This document shows, piece by piece, positions 1 to 8,851 of a DNA stretch of 64,000 bases. Made by a program: the position numbers and the translations under genes. How positions within the stretch are numbered: the stretch's first letter is position 1; each line of letters begins with the position of its first letter. Origin of the DNA: Streptomyces mashuensis (GTDB lineage Bacteria; Actinomycetota; Actinomycetes; Streptomycetales; Streptomycetaceae); assembly GCF_014654785.1 (NCBI RefSeq), contig NZ_BNBD01000001.1, positions 682,001 to 746,000 of the forward strand. The letters are read 5' to 3'. The notes under the pieces are model-generated. The model was given only the letters and a program-made list of their open reading frames with translations, searched no databases and had not been told where the DNA came from.

Positions 1-1
1 G

Positions 2-121
2 AGGGCAGCGGCTGCCGCCGCCCACTCCCCGCACTACCCGCTCACCACCCCACCCGCTCCTGCCGCAAGTCCGGGTTCACCTGCAGCCGTGCGTTCGGGT
101 GCGGTGGCCCGTCGCCGCTGA
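2..121 (+). CDS. Partial C-terminus of an upstream gene (tentative)
   Basis: An open frame enters from the window edge and stops at TGA 119-121. The peptide is Ala/Pro-rich and ends in RRR, resembling the low-complexity C-terminus of the next gene. No domain can be assigned and the start lies outside the window. A second frame is also open from base 1 into the next gene, so this call is weak. Confidence 0.3.
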   Translation, partial: RAAAAAAHSPHYPLTTPPAPAASPGSPAAVRSGAVARRR

Positions 122-159
122 CATGCAAGTGCCGACCCGTAGTTGATGAAGAGGTTCAC

Positions 160-582
160 GTGAGCACTGCGCTCCGCCCGTCCAGCCGGGACGCCGCTAT
201 CGAGGCTGCCTTCGGCCACAGCATCCAGGACCTGAACCAACAGCAGGCCATCGCACCGGCCTCGCCGGCCTTGCAGCGCATGCTGGAAATGCGGTCGTTC
301 CTCACCGCAGTCGAGAGCCACCTGGACGAGGTACTCAACCGCATCCACACCGCTACCGCCCCGGGCCAGGAGCCCGTGGCCGAGGACCTTGCCGTCGACC
401 TCCAGTGGCTGACGGCTGCCACCAGGACCAGAGATCAATACCGGCAGTCCATCGACCAACTGCTGCGCGTCATGCCCGCCTCTTCCGCCCGCACCCACCT
501 TGCCCGCCCCACCGCCGCCCCCGCGCCGGCGCGGCCGGCAGCGACCGCTCAGGCCGGTCCGGCAGTACGCCGGATGCGCTGA
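160..582 (+). CDS. Hypothetical protein, helical
   Basis: GTG start with GAAGAGG about 5 bases upstream; 140 aa. Residues 1-100 look alpha-helical and acidic, and the last 40 are an Ala/Pro/Arg-rich tail. I recognise no family. The frame stays open back to base 1, so a longer N-terminus cannot be excluded. The next gene begins 10 bases downstream in another frame, suggesting an operon of accessory genes. Confidence 0.55.
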   Translation: MSTALRPSSRDAAIEAAFGHSIQDLNQQQAIAPASPALQRMLEMRSFLTAVESHLDEVLNRIHTATAPGQEPVAEDLAVDLQWLTAATRTRDQYRQSIDQLLRVMPASSARTHLARPTAAPAPARPAATAQAGPAVRRMR

Positions 583-592
583 CCCCCTGACC

Positions 593-1000
593 GTGAAAGC
601 TCTCCCTGGTGTGGACCACGACGCCGCCGAGATCCAGCGGCACATCGAAGACGCCTATGGATATCCCCTGCCCCGCCTGCGCGAATACACCCGGACTCAC
701 CCCGAAACGCCCCCTTCGCTGACCGCCCTCCTGACCATCCACGGCGACCTCGAACTCGCCGAGCGTGCCGTCGATTTTCACCTCGACCGCCTGCGCGGTT
801 TCGTCGAACCCGGGCGACCACTCGGCGGCTTCGACACCAGCCACATCCTCGACTGCGCACAACGCCTCGCCCAGGCCCATGCCACCCGCAAGGCACACGT
901 TGCCGCCGCCACCGTCCTGCTCGGCCCCCGTGTGGCCACAGCCACCACACCCGGCACGCCACATCCCGCCCCGCGGGCCTCCTCCACACGCACCCGCTGA
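593..1000 (+). CDS. Hypothetical protein
   Basis: The frame is open from 500, but the first coding-like sequence starts at GTG 593 (VKALPGVDHD), giving 135 aa. The protein is helical, with a low-complexity Ala/Thr/Pro/Arg C-terminus like the preceding gene. The similar tail and close spacing suggest the two are related accessory genes. Function unknown. Confidence 0.5.
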   Translation: MKALPGVDHDAAEIQRHIEDAYGYPLPRLREYTRTHPETPPSLTALLTIHGDLELAERAVDFHLDRLRGFVEPGRPLGGFDTSHILDCAQRLAQAHATRKAHVAAATVLLGPRVATATTPGTPHPAPRASSTRTR

Positions 1001-1013
1001 CCTGGAGCCATCG

Positions 1014-1952
1014 ATGACCATGAGCACGTTCACGTCCACCAACACGCGCATCAACGACCTGCGGCGCGTGGAGGAGTCGCTGGCCATGATTGCTCCACGC
1101 TGGAGCGTGCGGATCCTGCACACCCTGGACCAGGACACCCCCCTGCGCTTCACCGAAGTCAAGCAGTGCCTGCCGCAGATGCAGGACCCCTCCCTCTCCC
1201 AGCGCCTGGCCGCCCTGGCCGACCACGGTCTCGTCGACCGCACAGCGTCCGGCAGGCGTCCGGTCTACTACGAACTCACCGAGCGGGGACGCGACCTCGC
1301 TCCCGTACACGACGCCCTGACCGCTTGGGCCACCGCATGCCTCGAACACACCGGCCACGCAACCGAGGCCGAGCACGCCGAGGATGCACTCAAACTCATC
1401 AGTCCACGTCATGCCACCGCCGTCCTGTGGGCCCTTCAGCAGAACGGGCCCATGCGCAGTGGCGAACTCTCTCGCGAGGTGACTCCGGGCATGTCACCGA
1501 TGGTAATGACCTCCCGCCTGCGCCACCTAGGAGCCGATGGCCTCGTCGAGCGCGTCACTGATAGCCACCGTTCCCCTTACCGACTCACCCCTGCCGCACA
1601 TGCCCTGGGCCCGGTCTACACCGCGCTCTCCGCCTGGGCTGCAGGCAGGCCAGCCACCTCCGCCCACCATCCGGTCTGGGCACCGGCGCACACGTCACAG
1701 CAGCGTTCGTCGGCCCCGGCCCTATGGAAGAGGGAGCAGCGGCAGGAACAGCGAACCGTTGCTGCGGCGGCCACGGCCACCAGTCCGGGCACCCCCGCCT
1801 TCTCCAACGCCACGCCCATGCCGCCGCGCACGACGCCTGCCATCAATGCCCAGCGGGTCGCCCCCGCGTGGCGGAAGGTTGACCTGTTCTCCCACGGCAC
1901 CCGCACCCTGCTGACGAACCAGGCCCTTGTGGCCAGCGGCCGGTCCCGATGA
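1014..1952 (+). CDS. Tandem HxlR-type winged-helix transcriptional regulator
   Basis: ATG 1014 has GGAG 7 bases upstream and gives 312 aa. Two consecutive HxlR-like winged-helix domains are visible. The first, about residues 18-105, has RWSVRILHTL, SQRLAALADHGLVDR and YYELTERGRDL. The second, about 120-210, has RHATAVLWAL, RLRHLGADGLVER and YRLTPAAHAL. A roughly 100-residue low-complexity tail follows. HxlR proteins usually carry one domain and act as dimers, so the fusion may bind DNA as a pseudo-dimer (inference). No effector-binding cysteine is obvious. Its target is unknown; the secreted-protein gene downstream is a candidate. Confidence 0.8.
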   Translation: MTMSTFTSTNTRINDLRRVEESLAMIAPRWSVRILHTLDQDTPLRFTEVKQCLPQMQDPSLSQRLAALADHGLVDRTASGRRPVYYELTERGRDLAPVHDALTAWATACLEHTGHATEAEHAEDALKLISPRHATAVLWALQQNGPMRSGELSREVTPGMSPMVMTSRLRHLGADGLVERVTDSHRSPYRLTPAAHALGPVYTALSAWAAGRPATSAHHPVWAPAHTSQQRSSAPALWKREQRQEQRTVAAAATATSPGTPAFSNATPMPPRTTPAINAQRVAPAWRKVDLFSHGTRTLLTNQALVASGRSR

Positions 1953-2226
1953 CGAACGCCGCAGACTTCAGAGGTGCCGAGGGGGCACGGGCCGCGCGCG
2001 CCATCGTGGCCCGTGCCCCGTTCCGGGCCGCCGCCGGCCACGACGACTACGTCCGCGGGCCGAACACCTGGACCACCCGTCCAAGCTGCTCCGCCTGAAT
2101 ACGGAGACCTCGCTGGCCATGCCCGGCGCTCTCACACCGCCTCCGGCTCGTGCTGGGGCCGGACTGCACTATGCCGCCCCGTTCGAGGTCGGCTGTCCAC
2201 CGCATCGCAGGAGTACCACCCACCAC

Positions 2227-3981
2227 ATGCGCACACGCACCACCTTCCGAACCGCCCGCCTGGTCTCCACAGCTGTTGCCGCCGGCGTCGCGGGCACCCT
2301 GGCCTGGACCCCGGCTGCCCAGGCCGCCGATGCCAAGCCCGTCTCCTTCGGCCCCGGCTATACCATCCCAGACTCCGACGGGAACGCCGCCGCCTCCCAC
2401 ATCGGCGCCTACGGTCCGCCCGGGATCACCGTGTGGGGCGAGAGCGAGACGTACTGCGCGGACCCGGAGCGAAAGGGTCCGCAGGCCGCCGGCGGCTACA
2501 CCGGCCCGAAGACCGTCTCCCACTGGATCTCCTCCGAGACCGGGCAGGCCGTGCCCGACGCCCATGTCGCCTATGCGAGTTATGTGATCGCCAAGTACGG
2601 GCAGACCCGCTCCGACGAGCAGGCCGCTGCCGTCGACGCCACCGTCTACGAGTTCCTGGCCGCCGGAAAGTACGCGCTCGAGGGCTCCCGCGGCAAGCAG
2701 CGCCTGGCCTACCCGAACGTCTCCCGGACGGCGCGCACGCTGGCCGAGGGCTACATCGCCGAGGCGAAGAAGCTCGCCGGTCCGTACACCCTGCACATCA
2801 AGCCCAGCGTGGAGAAGACCGCCGCCGGCACGAAGGTGGCGGTGTCCGTGGAGGTCACCGCCACGCTCTCCGGCGCGAAGGTACCCGGCGTGAAGGTCGC
2901 TCTGTCCGAGTCCGGGGCCGGCACCGCCAGCGGCACGGTCACCACCGGCAACGACGGCACCGCCCGTTGGGAGTTCACCACCAGCACGGCAGGCGAGGCC
3001 ACCGTGAAGGCGACAGCGAGCGGCCTGCCGGGTTCCCAGCTGAAGGTCCTCGAACCCCGCGACAGCTCCGCACAGCGGATGCTGCTCGCCGGCGACACCA
3101 CGGCCGCCGAAGACACCACGAAGGTCACCGTCACCCCGGCCACCGGCGGCGTCGAGATCCACAAGACCGACCCCGGCAAGGCGAAGATGGCCGGCGCCGC
3201 CTTCCAGCTCCTCGACCCGGCCACCGGCAAGGTCGTCGCCGAAGGAAAGACCAACACCGACGGCGTCCTCGTCTTCGGCAACCTCGCGCCCGGAAAGTAC
3301 CGTCTGCACGAGACCGACAGCGGCGATGCGATCCACGCCCTGGTCCCCGACCAGGACGTCGTCATCACCGAGGGGCAGTCGGCGAAGGCCCACCCGATCA
3401 CCGTCGTCGACCCCTTCAAGGAAGCCGACCTGCTCGTCAAGAAGATCGACAAGAAGTCCGGCAGGGCACTGCCGGGTGCGGTCATCGAGATCGACACCGA
3501 CACCGTCGACGCCGCAGGAAAGCACCAGCCGGGCAAGAAGGTCACGCAGGTGACCACCGGCAAGGACGGTACCGCGAAGATCAAGCTCGGCGTCGATCTG
3601 AAGGACGGCACCCGCTACTTGGCCAAGGAGACCAAGGCCCCCGACCACTACGAACTGAACACCGTCCCCGAGCAGTTCACTGCCAAGCCGGGCGAGCAGC
3701 TCGTCGTCACGGTCGCCGACACCCCCGTCCCGCCCACCACGCCACCGACGACCCCGCCCACCACGCCTCCCACCACACCGCCCCACCACCCCGACAAGCC
3801 CAAGACCCCTGACACGCCCGACACCCCCGGCGGCGCCCTGGCTCACACCGGTGCCGAGACCACTGCCTGGGCTCTGGGCGGAGCCGCCGCGCTGCTGCTC
3901 GCCGGAGGCGGAGCCCTGTGGGCGACCCGCCGCCGGCAGAAGGCCGCCGCCGAAGACGAGACCCCTGACTCGGAGCAGTAA
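2227..3981 (+). CDS. Cell-wall-anchored SpaA/Cna-B-type surface protein with LAXTG sorting signal
   Basis: 584 aa from ATG 2227, behind AGGAG at a rather long spacing. A signal peptide ends near AAQAAD (residues about 1-35). Residues 75-190 contain a Cys-bearing segment (YCADPERKG) resembling adhesin thioester domains. One Ig-like bacterial domain and two Cna-B/SpaA prealbumin-like domains follow (about 310-400 and 405-500). A Thr/Pro-rich wall-spanning stretch leads to LAHTG, a hydrophobic helix and an RRRQK tail. LAXTG is the class E sortase motif of Streptomyces, so the protein should be covalently attached to peptidoglycan. The thioester assignment is tentative. Confidence 0.85.
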   Translation: MRTRTTFRTARLVSTAVAAGVAGTLAWTPAAQAADAKPVSFGPGYTIPDSDGNAAASHIGAYGPPGITVWGESETYCADPERKGPQAAGGYTGPKTVSHWISSETGQAVPDAHVAYASYVIAKYGQTRSDEQAAAVDATVYEFLAAGKYALEGSRGKQRLAYPNVSRTARTLAEGYIAEAKKLAGPYTLHIKPSVEKTAAGTKVAVSVEVTATLSGAKVPGVKVALSESGAGTASGTVTTGNDGTARWEFTTSTAGEATVKATASGLPGSQLKVLEPRDSSAQRMLLAGDTTAAEDTTKVTVTPATGGVEIHKTDPGKAKMAGAAFQLLDPATGKVVAEGKTNTDGVLVFGNLAPGKYRLHETDSGDAIHALVPDQDVVITEGQSAKAHPITVVDPFKEADLLVKKIDKKSGRALPGAVIEIDTDTVDAAGKHQPGKKVTQVTTGKDGTAKIKLGVDLKDGTRYLAKETKAPDHYELNTVPEQFTAKPGEQLVVTVADTPVPPTTPPTTPPTTPPTTPPHHPDKPKTPDTPDTPGGALAHTGAETTAWALGGAAALLLAGGGALWATRRRQKAAAEDETPDSEQ

Positions 3982-4065
3982 GCCCTCCCCGTCCGCGGCC
4001 GGGAGATACCACTGCTCCCGGCCGCCGGGACGGACAGCACCCTCAACCCCTGGAGCGAGTCCCGC

Positions 4066-4569
4066 ATGCCTTCCTGCATATCCACCCGCACCGCCCGCCT
4101 TGTCATCGCCACGGCCGCCGCCGGAGTGGCCGGCATCCTGGCCTGGGCCCCCGCTGCCCAGGCGGCGCCCGCCGCAGCCGTCCCGCAGGATGGGGCCCGG
4201 CAGAAGATCACCGACCTCGTCAACAAGGAGCGCCACGAGGCCGGATGTGCCCCGGTGCGCCTGAACGACCAGCTGAACCTGGCCGCTCAGCGCCACTCCG
4301 ACGACATGGCCAACCGCCACTTCTTCAGCCACACCAACCCCGACGGCCCCGGCCCCGGCAAGCGCATCACCGCCGCCGGATACCGATGGACCGCCTACGG
4401 CGAGAACATCGCCTACGGACAGCCGACCGCGGCCGACGTCATGAACGACTGGATGCACAGCGACGGCCACCGCGAGAACATCCTCGACTGCTCCTTCACG
4501 GAGATCGGCGTCGGTATCAACCACGCCCCGGGTGGGCCCCGCTGGACACAGGAGTTCGGCGCGCGATAG
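4066..4569 (+). CDS. Secreted CAP (SCP/PR1-like) domain protein
   Basis: 167 aa. The N-terminal signal peptide (ARLVIATAAAGVAGILAW, cleaved near AQAAP) is nearly the same as that of the upstream LAXTG protein, suggesting shared ancestry of the two leaders. Residues 45-165 form a CAP domain: NKERHEAGCAPV, QRHSDDMANRHFFSHTNPDG, GENIAYG, WMHSDGHRENIL and the final WTQEFG. The conserved His and Glu of the CAP cavity are present (HSDDM, FFSH, GENI, GHREN). It is probably exported; its substrate or ligand is unknown. It lies 84 bases after the surface-protein gene and is probably co-transcribed. Confidence 0.88.
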   Translation: MPSCISTRTARLVIATAAAGVAGILAWAPAAQAAPAAAVPQDGARQKITDLVNKERHEAGCAPVRLNDQLNLAAQRHSDDMANRHFFSHTNPDGPGPGKRITAAGYRWTAYGENIAYGQPTAADVMNDWMHSDGHRENILDCSFTEIGVGINHAPGGPRWTQEFGAR

Positions 4570-4781
4570 CCGACGAAGCCCCGCGCCTCGCGCCGCTCCT
4601 GGCGGCCCTGCCGCGCAGCCCGCCTGCCTCCCGGCCAGCACGGCGCTCCCGACAGGACCCGGCTCCCGGCCAGCCCCGGCCGTCAGCAGCAGGGCACAGG
4701 TACCCCGATTCCCGTTCCATGCCGTAACGCGGCGCCCCGCCTCGCCCCGAGCGGGGCGCCGCACATCTCCGGAGGCACGCA

Positions 4782-5636
4782 ATCCCCCCGTCTCCCTTCA
4801 AGGACCCGTACCAGGAGTACCTCGTTGCCCCGCGCCACCTCGCCGGCTCCACTGCCATCGGCGACCTGGGACTTCAGCCCCTGCGCGACCTGGGCTGGTC
4901 CCTGCACAACGACGACCTCGGCAACGTCTACCTCTCCTCTCCCGACCACCGGATCCGCCTCGGCTACATACCCGAGGGCGAAGACGACGCCCTGTGGCGC
5001 ATCAACGCCCACGACGACGCCTTCGGCCCCACACGCTGGGCGGCGACCTTCAACACCGCAGCCCCCACCGAATTCGTCACCGCCTTCACCACCGCCCTCG
5101 CGACCGCGTACACCCAAGGCCCCGACGCCTACCTCCACGCCGCCCGCGGACCCGCGCACACCGCCGTAGAACCGCTGCTCGCCCAGGGATGGACGACCGC
5201 ACCCTCACGGACCGCCCTCTTCGACGTCCGAGCTCCCGACGGCAAAGCCGGGCTCGCCTACGACCGGCGCGTGCTGGACCACCACCGGGAGATGACCACC
5301 AACGACACCCGCTGGTACCTCTGGGGCGGCACCACACCCGACCGGCCTGACTGGTACGCCACCTTCTCAACCGGCACCCCCGTCCACCTTGTCGCCGCCA
5401 CCACCACAGCCATCGCCGACCCCACCCCCGTCATTCGCTACACCGGCGAGATGAGCCGCTTCACCAAGACCCACGCCCAGCTCACCCCCATCCCGCCGCC
5501 CATCCCCACCCCGCTGGACGTACGACGCGCCCACGCTGCCCGGGCCCGCACCACCGCTGTCCGCCACCCCAGCACCACGGTGCCCCCGACGGCTCCGTCG
5601 CCGACTTACGTGCCTGCGGGCCACAGGAGCCGGTGA
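4782..5636 (+). CDS. DUF317 double-domain protein lacking a canonical start codon
   Basis: The frame is open from 4728 and encodes two DUF317-type repeats. The first has LVAPRHLAGS, GWSLHNDDLGNVYL, RIRLGYIPEG, WAATFNTAAPTEFVTAFTTAL. The second is about residues 120-215, followed by a basic Pro/Arg tail. No ATG, GTG, TTG or CTG precedes the first domain in this frame. GGAGG at 4771-4775 sits 6 bases before ATC 4782, so I place the start at ATC provisionally (284 aa). Either ATC is used or a start codon has been lost. DUF317 proteins are common in actinomycete accessory DNA and have no known function. Confidence 0.55.
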   Translation: MPPSPFKDPYQEYLVAPRHLAGSTAIGDLGLQPLRDLGWSLHNDDLGNVYLSSPDHRIRLGYIPEGEDDALWRINAHDDAFGPTRWAATFNTAAPTEFVTAFTTALATAYTQGPDAYLHAARGPAHTAVEPLLAQGWTTAPSRTALFDVRAPDGKAGLAYDRRVLDHHREMTTNDTRWYLWGGTTPDRPDWYATFSTGTPVHLVAATTTAIADPTPVIRYTGEMSRFTKTHAQLTPIPPPIPTPLDVRRAHAARARTTAVRHPSTTVPPTAPSPTYVPAGHRSR

Positions 5637-5942
5637 GATGCGCCAAGGGTTTGCCGCCGAAGGCGCTTTGAGGCAGATATCCGGGGGCACCGCTCGCGCC
5701 CCCCGTTCCCCCGACTGCTGAATACTTCGTATGAAGGCCCTCAACCCAAGCGCTGCTTGGGTTGAGGGCCTTCGTCGTGCTGGCAAGCGTGGTTCTCCCG
5801 GCATAGCAGAGAATCGCCCGGACATTGGAGATCAGCTGACAGCAGACGCGCAAGGGCCGCACTGGAGTGGTGAACCTCCCGAGACCCATGTCAAAGTCGC
5901 TTTGGCGAGAACAACCCCAGGTCTAGAAAGGGAGTTAGAGCA
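5637..5942. other. Intergenic region with a strong hairpin
   Basis: No convincing gene is seen between the two DUF317 genes. The stretch contains the perfect inverted repeat listed separately and the ribosome-binding site of the next gene (GGGAG before 5943). Confidence 0.5.
5733..5773. terminator. Perfect 19-bp inverted repeat, likely bidirectional terminator
   Basis: Arms 5733-5751 and 5755-5773 are exact reverse complements around a 3-base loop (GCT). The stem core is CCCTCAACCCAAGC pairing with GCTTGGGTTGAGGG. There is no U-tract, as is usual for Streptomyces terminators. It sits after the first DUF317 gene, so termination is the simplest role. Confidence 0.6.
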
Positions 5943-6308
5943 ATGGCAATCGAATTGCCCACTCCGGGATTCCGCACCACCATCCAAGCCCTCCGCTTGC
6001 GCGAGTGGCCACTCGGCCCCGGCAACGCTAATAAAGTCATGGACCAATTCCATGACACTGACTACAAGTTCGTGGTCGATGACAGAGCAGACGTTCACAT
6101 CGCTTCGAAGGACGGCCGACTCTACCTCGGGTACTTTCCCGACGGGCGGCCAGGAGGGCAAGGCGAGGGATGGAAAATCGCCGTCACCGGCACCGAACAC
6201 GTACGCGGCTGGACAGCAACCTTCGAGCCCGACACCCCGGCCGAGCTCGTCGCCGCCTTCGTCAACGCGGTGATCTCCGGCTCCCGGCCACGCTCCTACG
6301 CCGCGTAA
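5943..6308 (+). CDS. Single-domain DUF317 protein
   Basis: 121 aa from ATG 5943 with GGGAG upstream. The C-terminal half carries the DUF317 hallmark of an aromatic beta segment followed by WTATFEPDTPAELVAAFVNA, here a single copy rather than the usual pair. The N-terminal half (WPLGPGNANKVMDQF, YKFVVDDRADVHIAS) is less GC-biased than its neighbours, hinting at separate acquisition. Function unknown. Confidence 0.65.
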   Translation: MAIELPTPGFRTTIQALRLREWPLGPGNANKVMDQFHDTDYKFVVDDRADVHIASKDGRLYLGYFPDGRPGGQGEGWKIAVTGTEHVRGWTATFEPDTPAELVAAFVNAVISGSRPRSYAA

Positions 6309-6353
6309 ACCATCCAACCCAGACCCCACCGCCCGTACCCCGAGGAGAACTCC

Positions 6354-6632
6354 ATGCCCTGTGACATCACCGTGCGTGAGCTCATCCACCGCCTGCAGAC
6401 CTACGACGCAGACCGCATCGTCCGTCTCGCCATCGCCCCCGACTTCCCCTTCGCGCATTACCTCGGTGCCCTCACCGAAGGACACGACGACGCCGGCCTG
6501 CACTGCGTCTTCCTCGGCGACGGCGGACAGCAGAGCTACCTGCCCCGCCCGGTCGCCGTAGCCCTGCGGTGGACCCCCGACACCACCGGTCAGCGAGAAC
6601 GGCGGCGCGCAGTACCCGCAATCTCACGCTGA
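6354..6632 (+). CDS. Small hypothetical protein
   Basis: 92 aa from ATG 6354 with GAGGAG 7 bases upstream. The N-terminus (DITVRELIHRLQTYDADRIVRLAI) forms a helix then a strand, followed by an HYLGALTEG segment. Small proteins of this type occur beside DUF317 genes in Streptomyces accessory DNA. No catalytic motif is visible. The next DUF317 frame overlaps its 3' end. Confidence 0.6.
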   Translation: MPCDITVRELIHRLQTYDADRIVRLAIAPDFPFAHYLGALTEGHDDAGLHCVFLGDGGQQSYLPRPVAVALRWTPDTTGQRERRRAVPAISR

Positions 6633-7429
6633 CCCAACCCATCACCGACCACCCACACCGATCAACGGAGCCGTCCCTGCCCCCGACAGACCCCGACCCA
6701 GCCCACAACGCTCGCTGTACCGCCCTCCGGCCCGACACGCACGGCGCGTTTCTCGTCTCCCCGCGCTACCTCGCCGGAGACGACGGCCTACTCGGCGACA
6801 GCGTCACCGACGCCCTCGTTGCCGCCGGATGGAGCTGCTGGACCACCCGCAGCCAGACACGCCACCTCTTCGATACCGACCAACTCCGAGGCGCCGAATG
6901 GCTCCCCGGCCATCCCAACGTCCTCTTCGACGGAGATCCCGTGCTCTGGGAATTCTTCGCCCGCACCGACCCCACGGCGCCGCCACAGTGGACCGCCTAC
7001 TTCACCGCCCGCGTCCCCCACGAACTCGTGACCGCCTTCGCCACCGCACTGGCCACCGCGCCCGACGTCACCCGAGGCATCGAACCCGGCTGTATTCCGC
7101 TTCAGCCCCTCGCCGACGCCCACTGGTCCACCGACCCCACCGACGCCGGCAACACCTACTATGCCCCGAAACTCCAAGCATGGGTGACCTACGGAGCACT
7201 CTCCGAGGCGATCGAAGACGGCAACCCCCTGCCCGGACTCCCCGGATACCTCTCCTGGGCCCAGACCGACGACCACCTCCCGCACCACTGGTGCGCGGCC
7301 TTCAGCCCCTCCACCCCGCAAAACTTGGTCACCGCGTTCACCACCGCGCTCGCCGACCCTGCCCCCGTGCCGCGCTCCGCCCTACCTGAGGGCAGCATGG
7401 GACACATCACCATCAGCCTGCCTCGCTGA
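6569..7429 (+). CDS. DUF317 double-domain protein
   Basis: Two DUF317 repeats: FLVSPRYLAGD with WTAYFTARVPHELVTAFATAL, then YLSWAQTDDHLPHHWCAAFSP with QNLVTAFTTAL. The GTG at 6569 lies inside the preceding gene and encodes an unconvincing low-complexity N-terminus. Translation may begin further in, but no ATG/GTG with a good ribosome-binding site occurs before the first domain. As with the 4782 gene, its start is problematic. Function unknown. Confidence 0.6.
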   Translation: MDPRHHRSARTAARSTRNLTLTQPITDHPHRSTEPSLPPTDPDPAHNARCTALRPDTHGAFLVSPRYLAGDDGLLGDSVTDALVAAGWSCWTTRSQTRHLFDTDQLRGAEWLPGHPNVLFDGDPVLWEFFARTDPTAPPQWTAYFTARVPHELVTAFATALATAPDVTRGIEPGCIPLQPLADAHWSTDPTDAGNTYYAPKLQAWVTYGALSEAIEDGNPLPGLPGYLSWAQTDDHLPHHWCAAFSPSTPQNLVTAFTTALADPAPVPRSALPEGSMGHITISLPR

Positions 7430-7555
7430 CCTGCGTGCGCGCTGGTTGCACGCCACACGGTTCGCCCAAGGAAAACCCGCGCCCACCACTCTGCTGTGCG
7501 TTGTTCGGCAGCGGTGGCCCTGACCGTTGTCACTGCACGGGCGGAGAATCGGCGG

Positions 7556-8188
7556 ATGGCCTTCGAACCGACGGCGGCTGGCGAGTCCGAGACCCTCGCC
7601 ACTGCCTTACGCGCGTACCTGTCCAAGACCCGCTTCACCTTCACTGGCTTGACCGGCAAGGAGACAACCCGGTGCATCACCCGCGCGGTAGCGGAGTGGG
7701 CGAAGGCGTCCGGATGGAGGATCAGGTGTGAGGCGCCAATGCGCTACATCGACCCGCCTCGTGCACTGGGCGCGGGCTGCCGTATCTGCTGGTCGCCGCC
7801 CTGGTCCGCCTACCTGGATTTCCGCTTGGTTCGCAAGGACGGCCCTCCAGTCGCCCTTGAGATAGACCGCGCGGAGGACAGTACTGCCGTGGACAAGCTC
7901 CGTGATGAGGCCCTGCGCGGGCACCCTGCGCTGTGGGTCCGCTGGCACGGAGCGCTGCGTGCCGAGCTCCCGGCCGGTGTTGCCCGCCTACACCTGCCGG
8001 CACGGTCGAGCCGCTCTCCCGTCCGGTACTCGCTGGCCCCGGTCACCGGCACAGCGGCGATCACCCTCGGCGAGGCTGTCACGCCCAAAGCGCGAGCAGA
8101 CGCCCTGCACCGGGACCAGCAGCGGATAGCGGAAGAGAAACGCGCTGCCGCCCTCCCCCGGGACGGCGGCCCCATCCGGTGCCCTTAG
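7556..8188 (+). CDS. Hypothetical protein with possible nuclease-like core
   Basis: ATG 7556 (MAFEPTAAGE) with GGAG upstream is preferred over GTG 7496; 210 aa. After an N-terminal helical part and a CEAP...CRICW cysteine cluster, the core reads AYLDFRLVRKDGPPVALEIDRAED followed by ALWVRWHG. The pattern D...(I/L)E(I/L)DR resembles the active-site layout of restriction-endonuclease-fold proteins (weak inference). The C-terminus is charged and helical. Confidence 0.55.
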   Translation: MAFEPTAAGESETLATALRAYLSKTRFTFTGLTGKETTRCITRAVAEWAKASGWRIRCEAPMRYIDPPRALGAGCRICWSPPWSAYLDFRLVRKDGPPVALEIDRAEDSTAVDKLRDEALRGHPALWVRWHGALRAELPAGVARLHLPARSSRSPVRYSLAPVTGTAAITLGEAVTPKARADALHRDQQRIAEEKRAAALPRDGGPIRCP

Positions 8189-8851
8189 GGGTTTCAGCAC
8201 AATGATCCGAAGGAGGCGGCCCAGGAGAACGGAGCGGCTGATCGTCTGGCACACCCGGTGCCTGAGGCTGGACATCGTAGAGGTAGCCACGGATCCGTCA
8301 GCGAGCCGGATGAGCAGGGAAGAGCCGCTCATCCGGCTCGTGCCGCACTGGTCGCGTCAACAACCAAGCGGGGATGCCAGGGGGCCTTGTCCGGATCAAG
8401 AGACAGGGATGCCCAGTGGCACGTCAGCATCTATGGGACGCCCGACGCTGAAGACACTTTGCCGTGCGCCGCCTAAGACCTGTCAAGGTGATCCCTGACA
8501 GCCGCCCCCTCAAGACCTGCCCTGACCTGGCCGTTCTCGTCCAGAGAACGATTCTTCAAAATGCGCTTCAGGCTACAATTTTTGAAGAAAGGAGACGCAC
8601 ATTCTTCAGACTCTGTCAGAGTGGGTTGTTGGCTGGCCTCGAAGCGTAGAAGATGACAGTGATCGGCCGGGCGGCGTCAACCGTCCCGGCTGAAACAAGT
8701 CCTTGTCCGGATCAGTAGACCCTCCATTGTTCGGGGCGGTGCATGTGCCGTCCCCCGATTGTGAAGGATGCTCGTGTTCGACAATAGTGCTTCTAGCCTC
8801 GCCGGTTTTCTTCTGTGCGTCCACGGTCCTGCCGAGCAGGGGGAAGGGCAG
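8189..8851. other. Region without a confident gene; AT-rich promoter-like segment
   Basis: Short frames at 8202-8498 and 8258-8476 have poor codon bias and no recognisable domains; they may be decayed coding sequence. At 8552-8589 an unusually AT-rich segment carries an inverted repeat (TTCTTCAAAA / TTTTGAAGAA) around TACAAT, which matches a -10 hexamer. GGAG follows at 8591-8594 and then ATT 8601, opening a 30-codon frame with no standard start. Confidence 0.4.

Noticed and set aside
1974..3812. Long Arg-rich plus-strand frame overlapping the surface protein
   Set aside because: Typical out-of-frame translation of high-GC coding DNA; the real gene has a signal peptide and a sorting signal.
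2047..4782. Very long minus-strand open frame (911 codons)
   Set aside because: It is the antisense shadow of the surface-protein and CAP genes; the translation is low-complexity Gly/Val/Arg-rich without domains.
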